64,000 nt of DNA from Streptomyces sp. NRRL S-337 (GTDB lineage Bacteria > Actinomycetota > Actinomycetes > Streptomycetales > Streptomycetaceae), in contig NZ_JOIX01000004.1 in NCBI RefSeq assembly GCF_000720175.1, positions 124,001 to 188,000 on the forward strand, read 5' to 3'. The translations under genes and the position numbers were made by a program. Every line of letters begins with the position of its first letter. Within the stretch, counting starts at the first letter, position 1. Below, in pieces: positions 17,939 to 25,977 of the stretch. The notes beneath the pieces were generated by a model, which worked only from the letters and a program-made list of their open reading frames with translations, was not told the origin of the DNA and did not search any database.

Positions 17939-18619
17939 ATGAGCAGACGTTCCGGCATCCTTGAGTTCGCCGTCCTCGGCCTGCTTCGTGAATCCCCGAT
18001 GCACGGCTATGAGCTGCGCAAACGGCTCAATACGTCGCTCGGGGTGTTCCGTGCGTTCAGCTATGGCACCCTCTACCCCTGCCTCAAGGCGCTGGTCGCG
18101 AACGGCTGGCTCACCGAAGAGACGGACGGTGGCCCGGAGGGTGTTCCCGCCGCGGCGCTGACCGGGCGGCGGGCCAAGATCGTCTACCGATTGACCGCAG
18201 AGGGCAAAGAACACTTCGAAGAACTGCTCGCCCACTCCGGTCCGGATGCGTGGGAGGACGAGCACTTCGGCGTCCGCTTCGCATTTTTCGGCCAGACGTC
18301 GCGGGACGTACGGATGCGTGTGCTGGAAGGCCGCCGCAGCCGGCTGGAGGAACGCCTCGAGAAGATGCGGACCTCCTTGGCCCGGTCCCACGAGCGGCTG
18401 GACGACTACACCCTCGAACTGCAACGCCACGGCATGGAGTCCGTGGAGCGTGAGGTCCGTTGGCTGAACGGACTCATCGAGAGTGAGCGTGCCGGGCGCG
18501 ACCAGCGCGCACCGGACCCCGCAGCGCAGAACAAGAAGAACCAGTCAGGAGATACGGGCGGCCTGCCCCGGCACCGGGGTGGATCCCGGCCGGATCCGTC
18601 CGATGACACCACCACATGA
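17939..18619 (+). CDS. PadR-family transcriptional regulator
   Basis: A 226-residue winged-helix regulator. The PadR core is clear: [20 protein letters not shown], then [17 protein letters not shown] and [14 protein letters not shown]. The C-terminal half (about 110-190) is helical and charged ([19 protein letters not shown]), the usual dimerisation region, followed by a disordered polar tail. The ATG at 17939 is preceded by GAGGAGGCGGAGG. A PadR-type operator lies 42-60 bp upstream. The next gene, 46 bp downstream, is inositol-phosphate synthase, which is a likely regulatory target; that link is inference from adjacency. Confidence 0.9.
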   Translation: MSRRSGILEFAVLGLLRESPMHGYELRKRLNTSLGVFRAFSYGTLYPCLKALVANGWLTEETDGGPEGVPAAALTGRRAKIVYRLTAEGKEHFEELLAHSGPDAWEDEHFGVRFAFFGQTSRDVRMRVLEGRRSRLEERLEKMRTSLARSHERLDDYTLELQRHGMESVEREVRWLNGLIESERAGRDQRAPDPAAQNKKNQSGDTGGLPRHRGGSRPDPSDDTTT

Positions 18620-18642
18620 GGCACTGCGGCGCAGTGCCTCAT
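18616..18642. terminator. Hairpin over padR stop codon
   Basis: A perfect 12-bp stem (ATGAGGCACTGC / GCAGTGCCTCAT) with loop GGC overlaps the padR stop codon and lies 24 bp before the ino1 ATG. It may be an attenuator between the two genes or an operator. There is no U-run. Confidence 0.55.
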
Positions 18643-18665
18643 CGAGAACACAGGGAGCAACCGGA

Positions 18666-19748
18666 ATGGGTTCGGTTCGCGTAGCCATCGTCGGCGTGGG
18701 CAACTGCGCCGCCTCGCTGGTACAAGGCGTCGAGTACTACAAGGACGCCGACCCGGACAGCCGCGTGCCCGGCCTCATGCACGTGCAGTTCGGCGACTAC
18801 CACGTGCGTGACATCGAGTTCGTGGCCGCCTTCGACGTCGACGCCAAGAAGGTCGGCCTCGACCTCGCGGACGCCATCGGCGCGAGCGAGAACAACACCA
18901 TCAAGATCTGCGACGTGCCGAACGCCGGCGTGCAGGTCCAGCGCGGCCACACCCTCGACGGCCTGGGCAAGTACTACCGCCAGACCATCGAGGAGTCCGC
19001 CGAGGCTCCGGTGGACATCGTCCAGGTCCTCAAGGACACCCAGGCGGATGTGCTGGTCTGCTACCTCCCGGTGGGCTCCGAGGACGCCGCGAAGTACTAC
19101 GCCCAGTGCGCCATCGACGCCAAGGTCGCCTTCGTCAACGCCCTCCCGGTCTTCATCGCCGGCACCAAGGAGTGGGCGGACAAGTTCACCGAGGCCGGTG
19201 TCCCGATCGTCGGTGACGACATCAAGTCGCAGGTCGGCGCCACCATCACGCACCGTGTGATGGCCAAGCTCTTCGAGGACCGGGGCGTCATCCTGGACCG
19301 CACGATGCAGCTGAACGTCGGCGGCAACATGGACTTCAAGAACATGCTGGAGCGGGAGCGCCTGGAGTCCAAGAAGATCTCCAAGACCCAGGCCGTCACC
19401 TCCCAGATCCGCGACCGCGACATGGGCGAGGACAACGTCCACATCGGCCCGTCGGACTACGTGGCCTGGCTGGACGACCGCAAGTGGGCCTACGTCCGCC
19501 TCGAAGGCCGCGCCTTCGGCGACGTTCCGCTCAACCTGGAGTACAAGCTCGAGGTCTGGGACTCCCCGAACTCCGCGGGCGTCATCATCGACGCGCTGCG
19601 TGCCGCGAAGATCGCCAAGGACCGCGGCATCGGCGGCCCGATCCTCTCCGCCTCCTCGTACTTCATGAAGTCCCCGCCGGTCCAGTACTTCGACGACGAG
19701 GCCCGCGAGAACGTCGAGAAGTTCATCAAGGGTGAGGTCGAGCGCTGA
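18666..19748 (+). CDS. ino1: Inositol-3-phosphate synthase
   Basis: A 360-residue NAD-dependent enzyme that turns glucose 6-phosphate into myo-inositol 3-phosphate, precursor of phosphatidylinositol and mycothiol. The start [20 protein letters not shown] is the dinucleotide-binding loop; [28 protein letters not shown] and [12 protein letters not shown] are conserved active-site segments of the short prokaryotic form. The ATG at 18666 follows AGGGAGC. It lies directly behind padR, separated by a hairpin, and ends at a strong terminator. Confidence 0.95.
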   Translation: MGSVRVAIVGVGNCAASLVQGVEYYKDADPDSRVPGLMHVQFGDYHVRDIEFVAAFDVDAKKVGLDLADAIGASENNTIKICDVPNAGVQVQRGHTLDGLGKYYRQTIEESAEAPVDIVQVLKDTQADVLVCYLPVGSEDAAKYYAQCAIDAKVAFVNALPVFIAGTKEWADKFTEAGVPIVGDDIKSQVGATITHRVMAKLFEDRGVILDRTMQLNVGGNMDFKNMLERERLESKKISKTQAVTSQIRDRDMGEDNVHIGPSDYVAWLDDRKWAYVRLEGRAFGDVPLNLEYKLEVWDSPNSAGVIIDALRAAKIAKDRGIGGPILSASSYFMKSPPVQYFDDEARENVEKFIKGEVER

Positions 19749-19770
19749 GGCGCCGGTCGCAACCGCCGTT

Positions 19771-19805
19771 CGCAGGCCCCCGGGTATTCCACCCGGGGGC
19801 CTGCG
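19771..19805. terminator. Hairpin terminator after ino1
   Basis: A perfect 15-bp stem (CGCAGGCCCCCGGGT at 19771-19785 with its complement at 19791-19805) and a 5-base loop, 22 bp after the ino1 stop. Confidence 0.88.
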
Positions 19806-19826
19806 GGCTGTGTGAGGCTGTGCCTC

Positions 19827-21086
19827 ATGCATGCTGTGCGCGCCCTCCGCGTATTACTCCGGCTACGCGACTTCCGCTCGCTGCTCGCCGCACGGCTGCT
19901 CTCCCAAGCGGCCGACGGCGTGTACCAGGTCGCGCTCGCCACCTACGTCGTCTTCTCACCGGAGAAGCAGGCCTCGCCCGCGGCCATCGCCTCCGCCATG
20001 GCCATCCTGCTGCTCCCGTACTCACTCCTCGGGCCGTTCACCGGTGTGCTGCTCGACCGCTGGCGACGCCGTCAGGTCCTGCTGTACGGGAACCTGCTGC
20101 GGACGCTGCTCGCCATGGCCACCGCGGCGCTGATCGTGTCGAAGGTCCCCGACTGGCTCTTCTACGCCTCGGCCCTGTCGGTGACGGCGGTGAACCGCTT
20201 CGTCCTGGCCGGGCTCTCGGCCGCGCTGCCCCGCGTGGTCGACGGTGAACAGCAACTGGTCATGGCCAACTCGCTCGCCCCCACGGCCGGGACGCTCGCC
20301 GCGACGGCCGGCGGCGGGCTCGCCTTCGCGGTCCGGCTGGCCGGCCCCGACGTGGATGCGTTCGTCGTGCTGCTCGCCGCGGCCTTCTACTTCCTTTCGG
20401 CGCTCACCGCCCTGCGCATGACGCCGCAGTTGCTGGGCCCCGACCCGGTGCAGCTCCAACCCGGCTTGGGCGAAGCCCTGTTGAGCACTGTGCGCGGCCT
20501 TGCGGCGGGGCTGCGCCATCTCGCCCAGCGGCGTGTGCCGGCCCGGGCCCTGGCCGCGATGACCCTGATCCGCTTCTGCTACGGGGCACTGACGGTCATG
20601 GTGCTGATGCTGTGCCGGTATTCCTGGTCGGACACCGAATCCGAGGGACTGGCGCTGCTCGGCATCGCCGTCGTGGTGTCGGGGGCGGGATTCTTCACCG
20701 CTGCCCTTGTCACTCCCTGGGCGGTGGGACGGCTCACCGCGTTCGGCTGGATCGCCTGCTGTGCCCTCGGCGGCGCGGTGCTGGTGCCGGCGCTGGGCCT
20801 CTTCTTCACCCCGGGCCCGATGCTGGCCGCCGCGTTCGTGCTCGGTCTCGGCACCCAGGGCACCAAGATTTCCACCGACACGGTCGTCCAGTCCTCGGTC
20901 GACGACGCCTTCCGGGGACGCATCTTCGCCCTGTACGACGTGCTCTTCAACGTCGCCTTCGTCGGCGCCGCCGCGGTCGCGGCCCTCATGCTGCCGCCGG
21001 ACGGCAGATCGGCCGCACTCATTGGGATGGTGACGGTCCTCTACGCCCTGGTAGCCGCGGCGATGGCCCGCTTTCGGCGCAGTTGA
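19827..21086 (+). CDS. MFS transporter
   Basis: A 419-residue polytopic protein of the major facilitator superfamily, with about twelve hydrophobic segments. The N-terminal half has FRSLLAARLLSQAADGVYQV and the loop 2-3 motif GVLLDRWRRRQVLLYGNLLR; the second half has DDAFRGRIFALYDVLFNVAF, typical of MFS_3/enterobactin-exporter-like members. I prefer the ATG at 19827 (MHAVRALRVLLR); the GTG at 19812 adds five residues. It follows the ino1 terminator, so it is probably its own unit. The substrate is unknown. Confidence 0.88.
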   Translation: MHAVRALRVLLRLRDFRSLLAARLLSQAADGVYQVALATYVVFSPEKQASPAAIASAMAILLLPYSLLGPFTGVLLDRWRRRQVLLYGNLLRTLLAMATAALIVSKVPDWLFYASALSVTAVNRFVLAGLSAALPRVVDGEQQLVMANSLAPTAGTLAATAGGGLAFAVRLAGPDVDAFVVLLAAAFYFLSALTALRMTPQLLGPDPVQLQPGLGEALLSTVRGLAAGLRHLAQRRVPARALAAMTLIRFCYGALTVMVLMLCRYSWSDTESEGLALLGIAVVVSGAGFFTAALVTPWAVGRLTAFGWIACCALGGAVLVPALGLFFTPGPMLAAAFVLGLGTQGTKISTDTVVQSSVDDAFRGRIFALYDVLFNVAFVGAAAVAALMLPPDGRSAALIGMVTVLYALVAAAMARFRRS

Positions 21087-21197
21087 CCAGCGCCCTCCCC
21101 GGTCCGCAGGGAGCCGTCCCTGCGGTGGTGCGCCGGGACCCGGTACCTTACGGGCGTCCCACAACGAGCCTGTACACAACAAAATCGGGGGAGCTCC

Positions 21198-21770
21198 ATG
21201 ACCATGCCGCCGCCGGGGCCCAATCCATACGGCCAGGCGCCGTACGGCCAGCAGCCTTACGGCCAGAACCCGTATCCGCAGGCGCCACCGGCTCCCCAAG
21301 CACCGTACGGCCAGCCCCAGGGCGGGTACGCCTATCCCCAGCAGCCGCAGGCGCCCTACGGACAGCCCCAGCCCGGGTACCCGGCACAGCCGCAGCAGTC
21401 CTACGTCCAGCCCGGCGCTCCCATACCGCCGCCCCGCCCCGGCAAGACCCGTTCCGCCAAGTCGATTCTGCGGGGCATCGGGATCGTCTTCGTCCTGGCC
21501 GCCTTCGCGTTCTTCTGGTTCACCAGCCGGGACGACGCCAGCAACGCCGAGGCCGGTGACTGCGTGAAGAAGTCCAGCAGCTCACTCGACGACGGGCTCG
21601 CCGTGGTCGACTGCAACAGCGGGGAAGCCCAGTACAAGGTGTCCAAGGTGCACGATGGCACCTCGGACCCGACCGTGTGCTCCGCCGGTGAGGACGCCTA
21701 CATCAAGACGGTGCACCGCCGTCGACGGGCCGACACGGCCATGGTGCTCTGCCTGACCCCCACGAAGTAG
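21198..21770 (+). CDS. LppU/SCO3897 family protein
   Basis: A 190-residue protein with a Pro/Tyr/Gln/Gly repeat N-terminus (PYGQ-type repeats, residues 1-80), one membrane segment near 93-110 (GIGIVFVLAAFAFFWF) and an extracellular domain with four Cys (in GDCVKK, VDCNSG, TVCSAG and VLCLTP) likely forming two disulfides. This matches the LppU/SCO3897 family, named after the S. coelicolor gene at the same place. Function is unknown; the type II topology and proline-rich cytoplasmic tail suggest a membrane-anchored envelope protein. The ATG follows GGGGGAGCTCC. Confidence 0.88.
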   Translation: MTMPPPGPNPYGQAPYGQQPYGQNPYPQAPPAPQAPYGQPQGGYAYPQQPQAPYGQPQPGYPAQPQQSYVQPGAPIPPPRPGKTRSAKSILRGIGIVFVLAAFAFFWFTSRDDASNAEAGDCVKKSSSSLDDGLAVVDCNSGEAQYKVSKVHDGTSDPTVCSAGEDAYIKTVHRRRRADTAMVLCLTPTK

Positions 21771-21795
21771 CGCACTCCGTCTCCTGAAGACGCCT

Positions 21796-21829
21796 CTGGG
21801 GCGGTGTTTCACGTGAAACACCGCCCCAG
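21796..21829. terminator. Terminator-like 34-bp palindrome centred on parS
   Basis: CTGGGGCGGT (21796-21805) and ACCGCCCCAG (21820-21829) flank a perfect parS, making an uninterrupted 34-bp inverted repeat 26 bp after the LppU-family stop. In RNA it would fold into a long GC-rich hairpin, so one sequence may serve as terminator and ParB site. Confidence 0.7.
21806..21819. other. parS site (cluster of four, 1)
   Basis: Perfect GTTTCACGTGAAAC at the centre of the 34-bp palindrome. Confidence 0.93.
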
Positions 21830-21842
21830 TCGTCTGCGCCAC

Positions 21843-21856
21843 GTTTCACGTGAAAC
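21843..21856. other. parS site (cluster of four, 2)
   Basis: Perfect GTTTCACGTGAAAC in the convergent spacer before pcnA, 37 bp from the previous site. Confidence 0.93.
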
Positions 21857-21882
21857 ATGGCAGCGGGCCACCGTCCCCGCTC

Positions 21883-21896
21883 GTTTCACGTGAAAC
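21883..21896. other. parS site (cluster of four, 3)
   Basis: Perfect GTTTCACGTGAAAC, 40 bp from the previous site. Confidence 0.93.
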
Positions 21897-21920
21897 ATCG
21901 CATCGGCCGGCCGCCGGGCC

Positions 21921-21934
21921 GTTTCACGTGAAAC
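21921..21934. other. parS site (cluster of four, 4)
   Basis: Perfect GTTTCACGTGAAAC, 38 bp from the previous site; it abuts the pcnA stop codon. Confidence 0.93.
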
Positions 21935-21935
21935 A

Positions 21936-23414
21936 TCAGCCCTGCTGCGTGGCCCACCAGTCCTTCAGCGCGGCGATCGCCGCATCGCGCTCCATGGGGC
22001 CGTGCTCCAGCCGGAACTCCAGCATCTGCTTGTACGCCCTGCCGACCTCGGGCCCCGGCTGCAGTCCCAGAATCTCCATGATGTCGTTGCCGTCCAGGTC
22101 CGGACGGATCGCATCGAGCTCTTCCTGCTCCTGCAGCCGAGCGATGCGCTCCTCCAGCCCGTCGTAGGCGCGGGACAGCGCACCGGCCTTGCGCTTGTTA
22201 CGGGTCGTGCAGTCCGAACGCGTCAGCTTGTGCAGCCGCTCCAGCTGCGGCCCGGCGTCACGGACATAGCGGCGGACCGCCGAGTCGGTCCATTCTCCCG
22301 TCCCGTAGCCGTGGAAGCGCAGATGCAGCTCCACCAGCCGCGAGACGTCCTTGATCATGTCATTGGAGTACTTCAGCGCGGCCATGCGCTTCTTGGTCAT
22401 CTTTGCGCCCACCACCTCGTGGTGGTGGAAGGAGACCCGGCCGTCCTTCTCGAAGCGGCGCGTCCGCGGCTTTCCGATGTCGTGCAGCAGAGCCGACAGG
22501 CGCAGCACCAGATCGGGACCGTCCTCTTCGAGGTCGATCGCCTGCTCCAGCACCGTGAGCGAGTGCTCGTAGACGTCCTTGTGGCGGTGATGCTCGTCAC
22601 TTTCCAGGCGCAGCGCGGGCAGCTCGGGCAGCACCCGGTCCGCCAGGCCGGAGTCGACGAGCAGCCGCAGTCCCTTACGCGGGTGTGGCGCGAGGATCAG
22701 CTTGTTCAGCTCGTCCCGGACCCGCTCCGCGGAGACGATGTCGATGCGGTCGGACATCGCCTTCATCGCGGCGACGACCTCGGGCGCGACCTCGAAGTCC
22801 AGCTGGGCGGCGAACCGGGCCGCCCGCATCATCCGCAGCGGATCGTCCGAGAACGAGTCCTCCGGCGCACCCGGCGTCCGCAGCACACGGGCGGCCAGGT
22901 CTTCCAGGCCGTTGTGCGGGTCGACGAACTCCTTCTGGGGCAGGAAGACCGCCATCGCGTTCACCGTGAAGTCCCGGCGCACCAGGTCGTCCTCGATGGA
23001 GTCGCCGTAGGACACCTCGGGCTTGCGGGAGGTGCGGTCGTACGCCTCGGAGCGGTAGGTCGTGACCTCGATGTCGAACGAGTCCTTCTTGCAGCCGACC
23101 GTGCCGAAGGCGATCCCGACCTCCCAGAGTGCGTCCGCCCACGGCCGGACGATCTTCAGGACGTCCTCGGGGCGTGCATCGGTGGTGAAGTCCAGGTCGT
23201 TGCCGAGCCGGCCGAGCAGTGCATCCCGGACCGAGCCGCCGACCAGGGCAAGTGTGAACCCGGCCTCCTGGAATCGACGGGCCAGGTCGTCCGCTACAGG
23301 GGACACCCGGAGCAGCTCGCTCACGGCGCGGCGCTGCACGTGGTTCAACGCATTCGTCGACTGCGGGGTCCGCTCGGCGTGCGGGGCAGGGAGGTCATTG
23401 TTGGCGTTCGGCAC
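21936..23414 (-). CDS. CCA tRNA nucleotidyltransferase (PcnA-like)
   Basis: A 492-residue class II nucleotidyltransferase that adds or repairs the tRNA CCA end. The head domain has FTLALVGGSVRDALLGR and the metal-binding DLDFTTDA, followed by the neck motif DDPLRMMRAARFAAQL and the nucleotide-selecting SAERVRDEL. A C-terminal HD domain (LLHDIGKPRTR, with a downstream HHHEVVGA) is fused, as in the mycobacterial PcnA. It is divergent from the DUF6049 gene, as in Mycobacterium, though the mycobacterial NUDIX gene between them is absent. The ATG at 23414 is the longest start; one at the conserved block would shorten a disordered leader. Confidence 0.93.
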   Translation of the reverse strand: MPNANNDLPAPHAERTPQSTNALNHVQRRAVSELLRVSPVADDLARRFQEAGFTLALVGGSVRDALLGRLGNDLDFTTDARPEDVLKIVRPWADALWEVGIAFGTVGCKKDSFDIEVTTYRSEAYDRTSRKPEVSYGDSIEDDLVRRDFTVNAMAVFLPQKEFVDPHNGLEDLAARVLRTPGAPEDSFSDDPLRMMRAARFAAQLDFEVAPEVVAAMKAMSDRIDIVSAERVRDELNKLILAPHPRKGLRLLVDSGLADRVLPELPALRLESDEHHRHKDVYEHSLTVLEQAIDLEEDGPDLVLRLSALLHDIGKPRTRRFEKDGRVSFHHHEVVGAKMTKKRMAALKYSNDMIKDVSRLVELHLRFHGYGTGEWTDSAVRRYVRDAGPQLERLHKLTRSDCTTRNKRKAGALSRAYDGLEERIARLQEQEELDAIRPDLDGNDIMEILGLQPGPEVGRAYKQMLEFRLEHGPMERDAAIAALKDWWATQQG

Positions 23415-23615
23415 AACAGAACAGGGTACGTGGCCGGACCGCGCGAAGCGTCACGTAATAAAGGCGCAGGTAATAAAGGGGACAGGCCGGTCGGGCGGCC
23501 GTCCGCTCCGCGATCATGTGGAGCAGTCCGCGGCACTCCCGCGCGGCGGGTCTCGTTACCATTCGTGGACGCACATTCCGACGACCACTGACGACGACGA
23601 GGGACGGGCGAGCGC

Positions 23616-25931
23616 GTGGCCGAGGCGGCAGGGTTCCAGGGGACTGAACGGCCGCGTGGTCGATGGCTGCGCAGGACCGTGACACTCGTCACTGGAGTGC
23701 CCCTGCTCGTGGGCCTGCTCCAGGCCCCGGGCGCCCCTTCCGCCCATGCCGCCCAGGCGGGGTCGCACACGGTCGACGTGTCCATCGACTCCATGTCGCC
23801 GTCCGCCCCTGGCAAGGGCGACACCGTCACCGTCTCCGGCACCCTGACCAACGACAGCAGCAGCACGATCACCGACGCGCACGTCGGCATGCACCGCGGC
23901 GATGCGCTGGGCAACCGCAGTTCGATCGAGGCGGCCTCCCGTCGCACCGGCTATCTGCCCAGCGTGGACGGCGAGGAGATCAAGGGCCACACGGAGAAGA
24001 TCGCCAAGCTGGAGGCCGGTGCCAGCCGCCCCTTCAGCCTCAGCGTCCCGGTCAAGGACCTCGATCTCAACGATGACGGCGTGTACCAGATCGGTGTCTC
24101 TCTGTCGGGGCACTCCCAGGCCTCGCCGTACGACCAGCTCCTGGGCATCGACCGGACCTTCCTGCCCTGGCAGTCCGCGGACGCCGACAAGAAGACGCAG
24201 CTCACCTACATGTGGCCGCTGATCTCCTCCACGCACCTCACCGCGGAGACCGACGCCGACACCCAGCAGACCCCGGTCTTCCGCAATGACGACCTCGCCG
24301 CCGAGCTCGCCCCCGGCGGCCGGCTGCAGCAGATGGTCGCCCTCGGCAAGAACCTCCCGGTGACCTTCGTCATCGACCCCGACCTGCTCGCGACCGTCGA
24401 CGCGATGACCAAGTCGTACCGCGTGAACGGCCCCGACGGCCCCCTGGGGAAGAACCAGGCGGTCGCCAAGCAGTGGCTGCACGAGCTCGAAGAGGCGGTC
24501 AAGTCGCACCAGGTGGTCGCGCTGCCCTTCGCCGACCCCGACCTGGCCTCGCTGGCCCACCACGGCAAGGGCGTGCCGAGTGCGCTCAGCCACCTCGGGC
24601 CGGCCACCGACCTCGCCGACAAGACCGTGGACACGATCCTCGGGGTCAAGCCGCGTACGGACTTCGCCTGGCCCGTCGACGGCGCCCTCGACCGCTCGAT
24701 CGTCGATGTCGCGACCTCGGCCGGCGCACACAACGTGATCACCCGCAGCGACAGCCTCCGGGACGCCGGCCGGCTGTCCTACACCCCGACTGCGGCCCGT
24801 CCCATCGGCGGCGGCAACACCGCCATCGTGGCGGACGCACAGCTCTCCCGGGCCTTCGAGGGCGACATGTCGAAGGCGGCGAACGCGACGCACGCGGTCC
24901 AGGAATTCCTCGCCCAGACGCAGATGATCGGCCTCCAGGACCCGGAGCGGCAGCGCAGTGTCGTCGTCGCGCCGCAGCGGATGCCGTCGGCCAGCCAGGC
25001 GCACGCCATGGCCACCGCCCTGCGTGAGCTGGACGAGTCCGGCCGCTGGACCCAGGCAGAGAACCTGGGCGCCGCGACCAAGGCCAAGCCCGACCCCGCG
25101 GCCACCCGCCAGGTGCCGAGCGGCGCCTCCTACCCGTCCTCGCTGCGCCGGCAGGAGCTCCCTACCGACGCGTTCCGGCAGATCCAGGGCACGCAGTCGG
25201 CGCTGGAGGACTTCCAGCCGATCCTGGCCCAGCCGGAGCGGGTGGTGACCCCGTTCGGCAACGCGATAATGCGGGAGATGTCGACGCAGTGGCGCGGCGA
25301 CCGCTCCGGTGCCGCCGGCTTCCGTCACTCCGTGCGTAACTACCTCGACGGCCTGACCACAAAGGTGCACCTGATCCAGAAGTCGGGGGCCACGCTTTCC
25401 GGGCGCAGCGCCACGATTCCGGTGACGGTCCAGAACAACCTCTTCCAGGGCGTCAAGGACATGACGCTGCGGCTCACGTCCTCCCAGCCCAACCGGCTCG
25501 ACGTGGGCAAATCGCAGCAGATCTCGGTGGACGGCGGGCACAGCCAGTCGTTCAAGTTCGACACCACCGCCAACGCCAACGGCCGGGCCTGGGTGACCGC
25601 CCAGCTCTACACCTCGGACGGCAAGCCCTACGGTGAGCCCATGACGTTCCAGGTGAACGTCACGGAGATCACCGCCACGGTGATGCTCGTCATCGCGGGC
25701 GGCGTGCTGCTGCTCGTGCTCGCCGGCGTACGGATCTACCTCCAGCGCAAGCGGGCGGGCAGCCGGCCCGAGGAGGACGGCCCCGATGACGGCTCCGAAG
25801 GCACGGCGGGCACGGACGGCAACGACGGCGGCACGGACGGGGACGAGCCCGAGCAGCCGAGTGACCCCGCGCCGGACACCGGTTCGGAAAAGTCCGAGCC
25901 ATCCGGCTCAGGTGAGAAAGTGGACCGTTGA
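23616..25931 (+). CDS. DUF6049 secreted/membrane protein
   Basis: A 771-residue protein with a signal peptide (residues 14-45, WLRRTVTLVTGVPLLVGLL), a large extracellular region, one C-terminal membrane segment (about 686-710) and an acidic Asp/Gly/Glu cytoplasmic tail. It fits the DUF6049 family whose mycobacterial counterpart also sits next to MurJ. The region has an Ig-like start (VTVSGTLTNDSSSTI) and a TIM-barrel-like, polysaccharide-deacetylase-like middle (VTFVIDPDLLATVDAM, FAWPVDGALDRSIVD), but I see no clear catalytic set. It starts at GTG 23616 and is followed by murJ 46 bp later. A role in lipid II export or wall assembly is inferred from context. Confidence 0.88.
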   Translation: MAEAAGFQGTERPRGRWLRRTVTLVTGVPLLVGLLQAPGAPSAHAAQAGSHTVDVSIDSMSPSAPGKGDTVTVSGTLTNDSSSTITDAHVGMHRGDALGNRSSIEAASRRTGYLPSVDGEEIKGHTEKIAKLEAGASRPFSLSVPVKDLDLNDDGVYQIGVSLSGHSQASPYDQLLGIDRTFLPWQSADADKKTQLTYMWPLISSTHLTAETDADTQQTPVFRNDDLAAELAPGGRLQQMVALGKNLPVTFVIDPDLLATVDAMTKSYRVNGPDGPLGKNQAVAKQWLHELEEAVKSHQVVALPFADPDLASLAHHGKGVPSALSHLGPATDLADKTVDTILGVKPRTDFAWPVDGALDRSIVDVATSAGAHNVITRSDSLRDAGRLSYTPTAARPIGGGNTAIVADAQLSRAFEGDMSKAANATHAVQEFLAQTQMIGLQDPERQRSVVVAPQRMPSASQAHAMATALRELDESGRWTQAENLGAATKAKPDPAATRQVPSGASYPSSLRRQELPTDAFRQIQGTQSALEDFQPILAQPERVVTPFGNAIMREMSTQWRGDRSGAAGFRHSVRNYLDGLTTKVHLIQKSGATLSGRSATIPVTVQNNLFQGVKDMTLRLTSSQPNRLDVGKSQQISVDGGHSQSFKFDTTANANGRAWVTAQLYTSDGKPYGEPMTFQVNVTEITATVMLVIAGGVLLLVLAGVRIYLQRKRAGSRPEEDGPDDGSEGTAGTDGNDGGTDGDEPEQPSDPAPDTGSEKSEPSGSGEKVDR

Positions 25932-25977
25932 TAGATGGCGGGGCCGGATGGCCGGCGACTGATGAGGTGGGGCAGCG

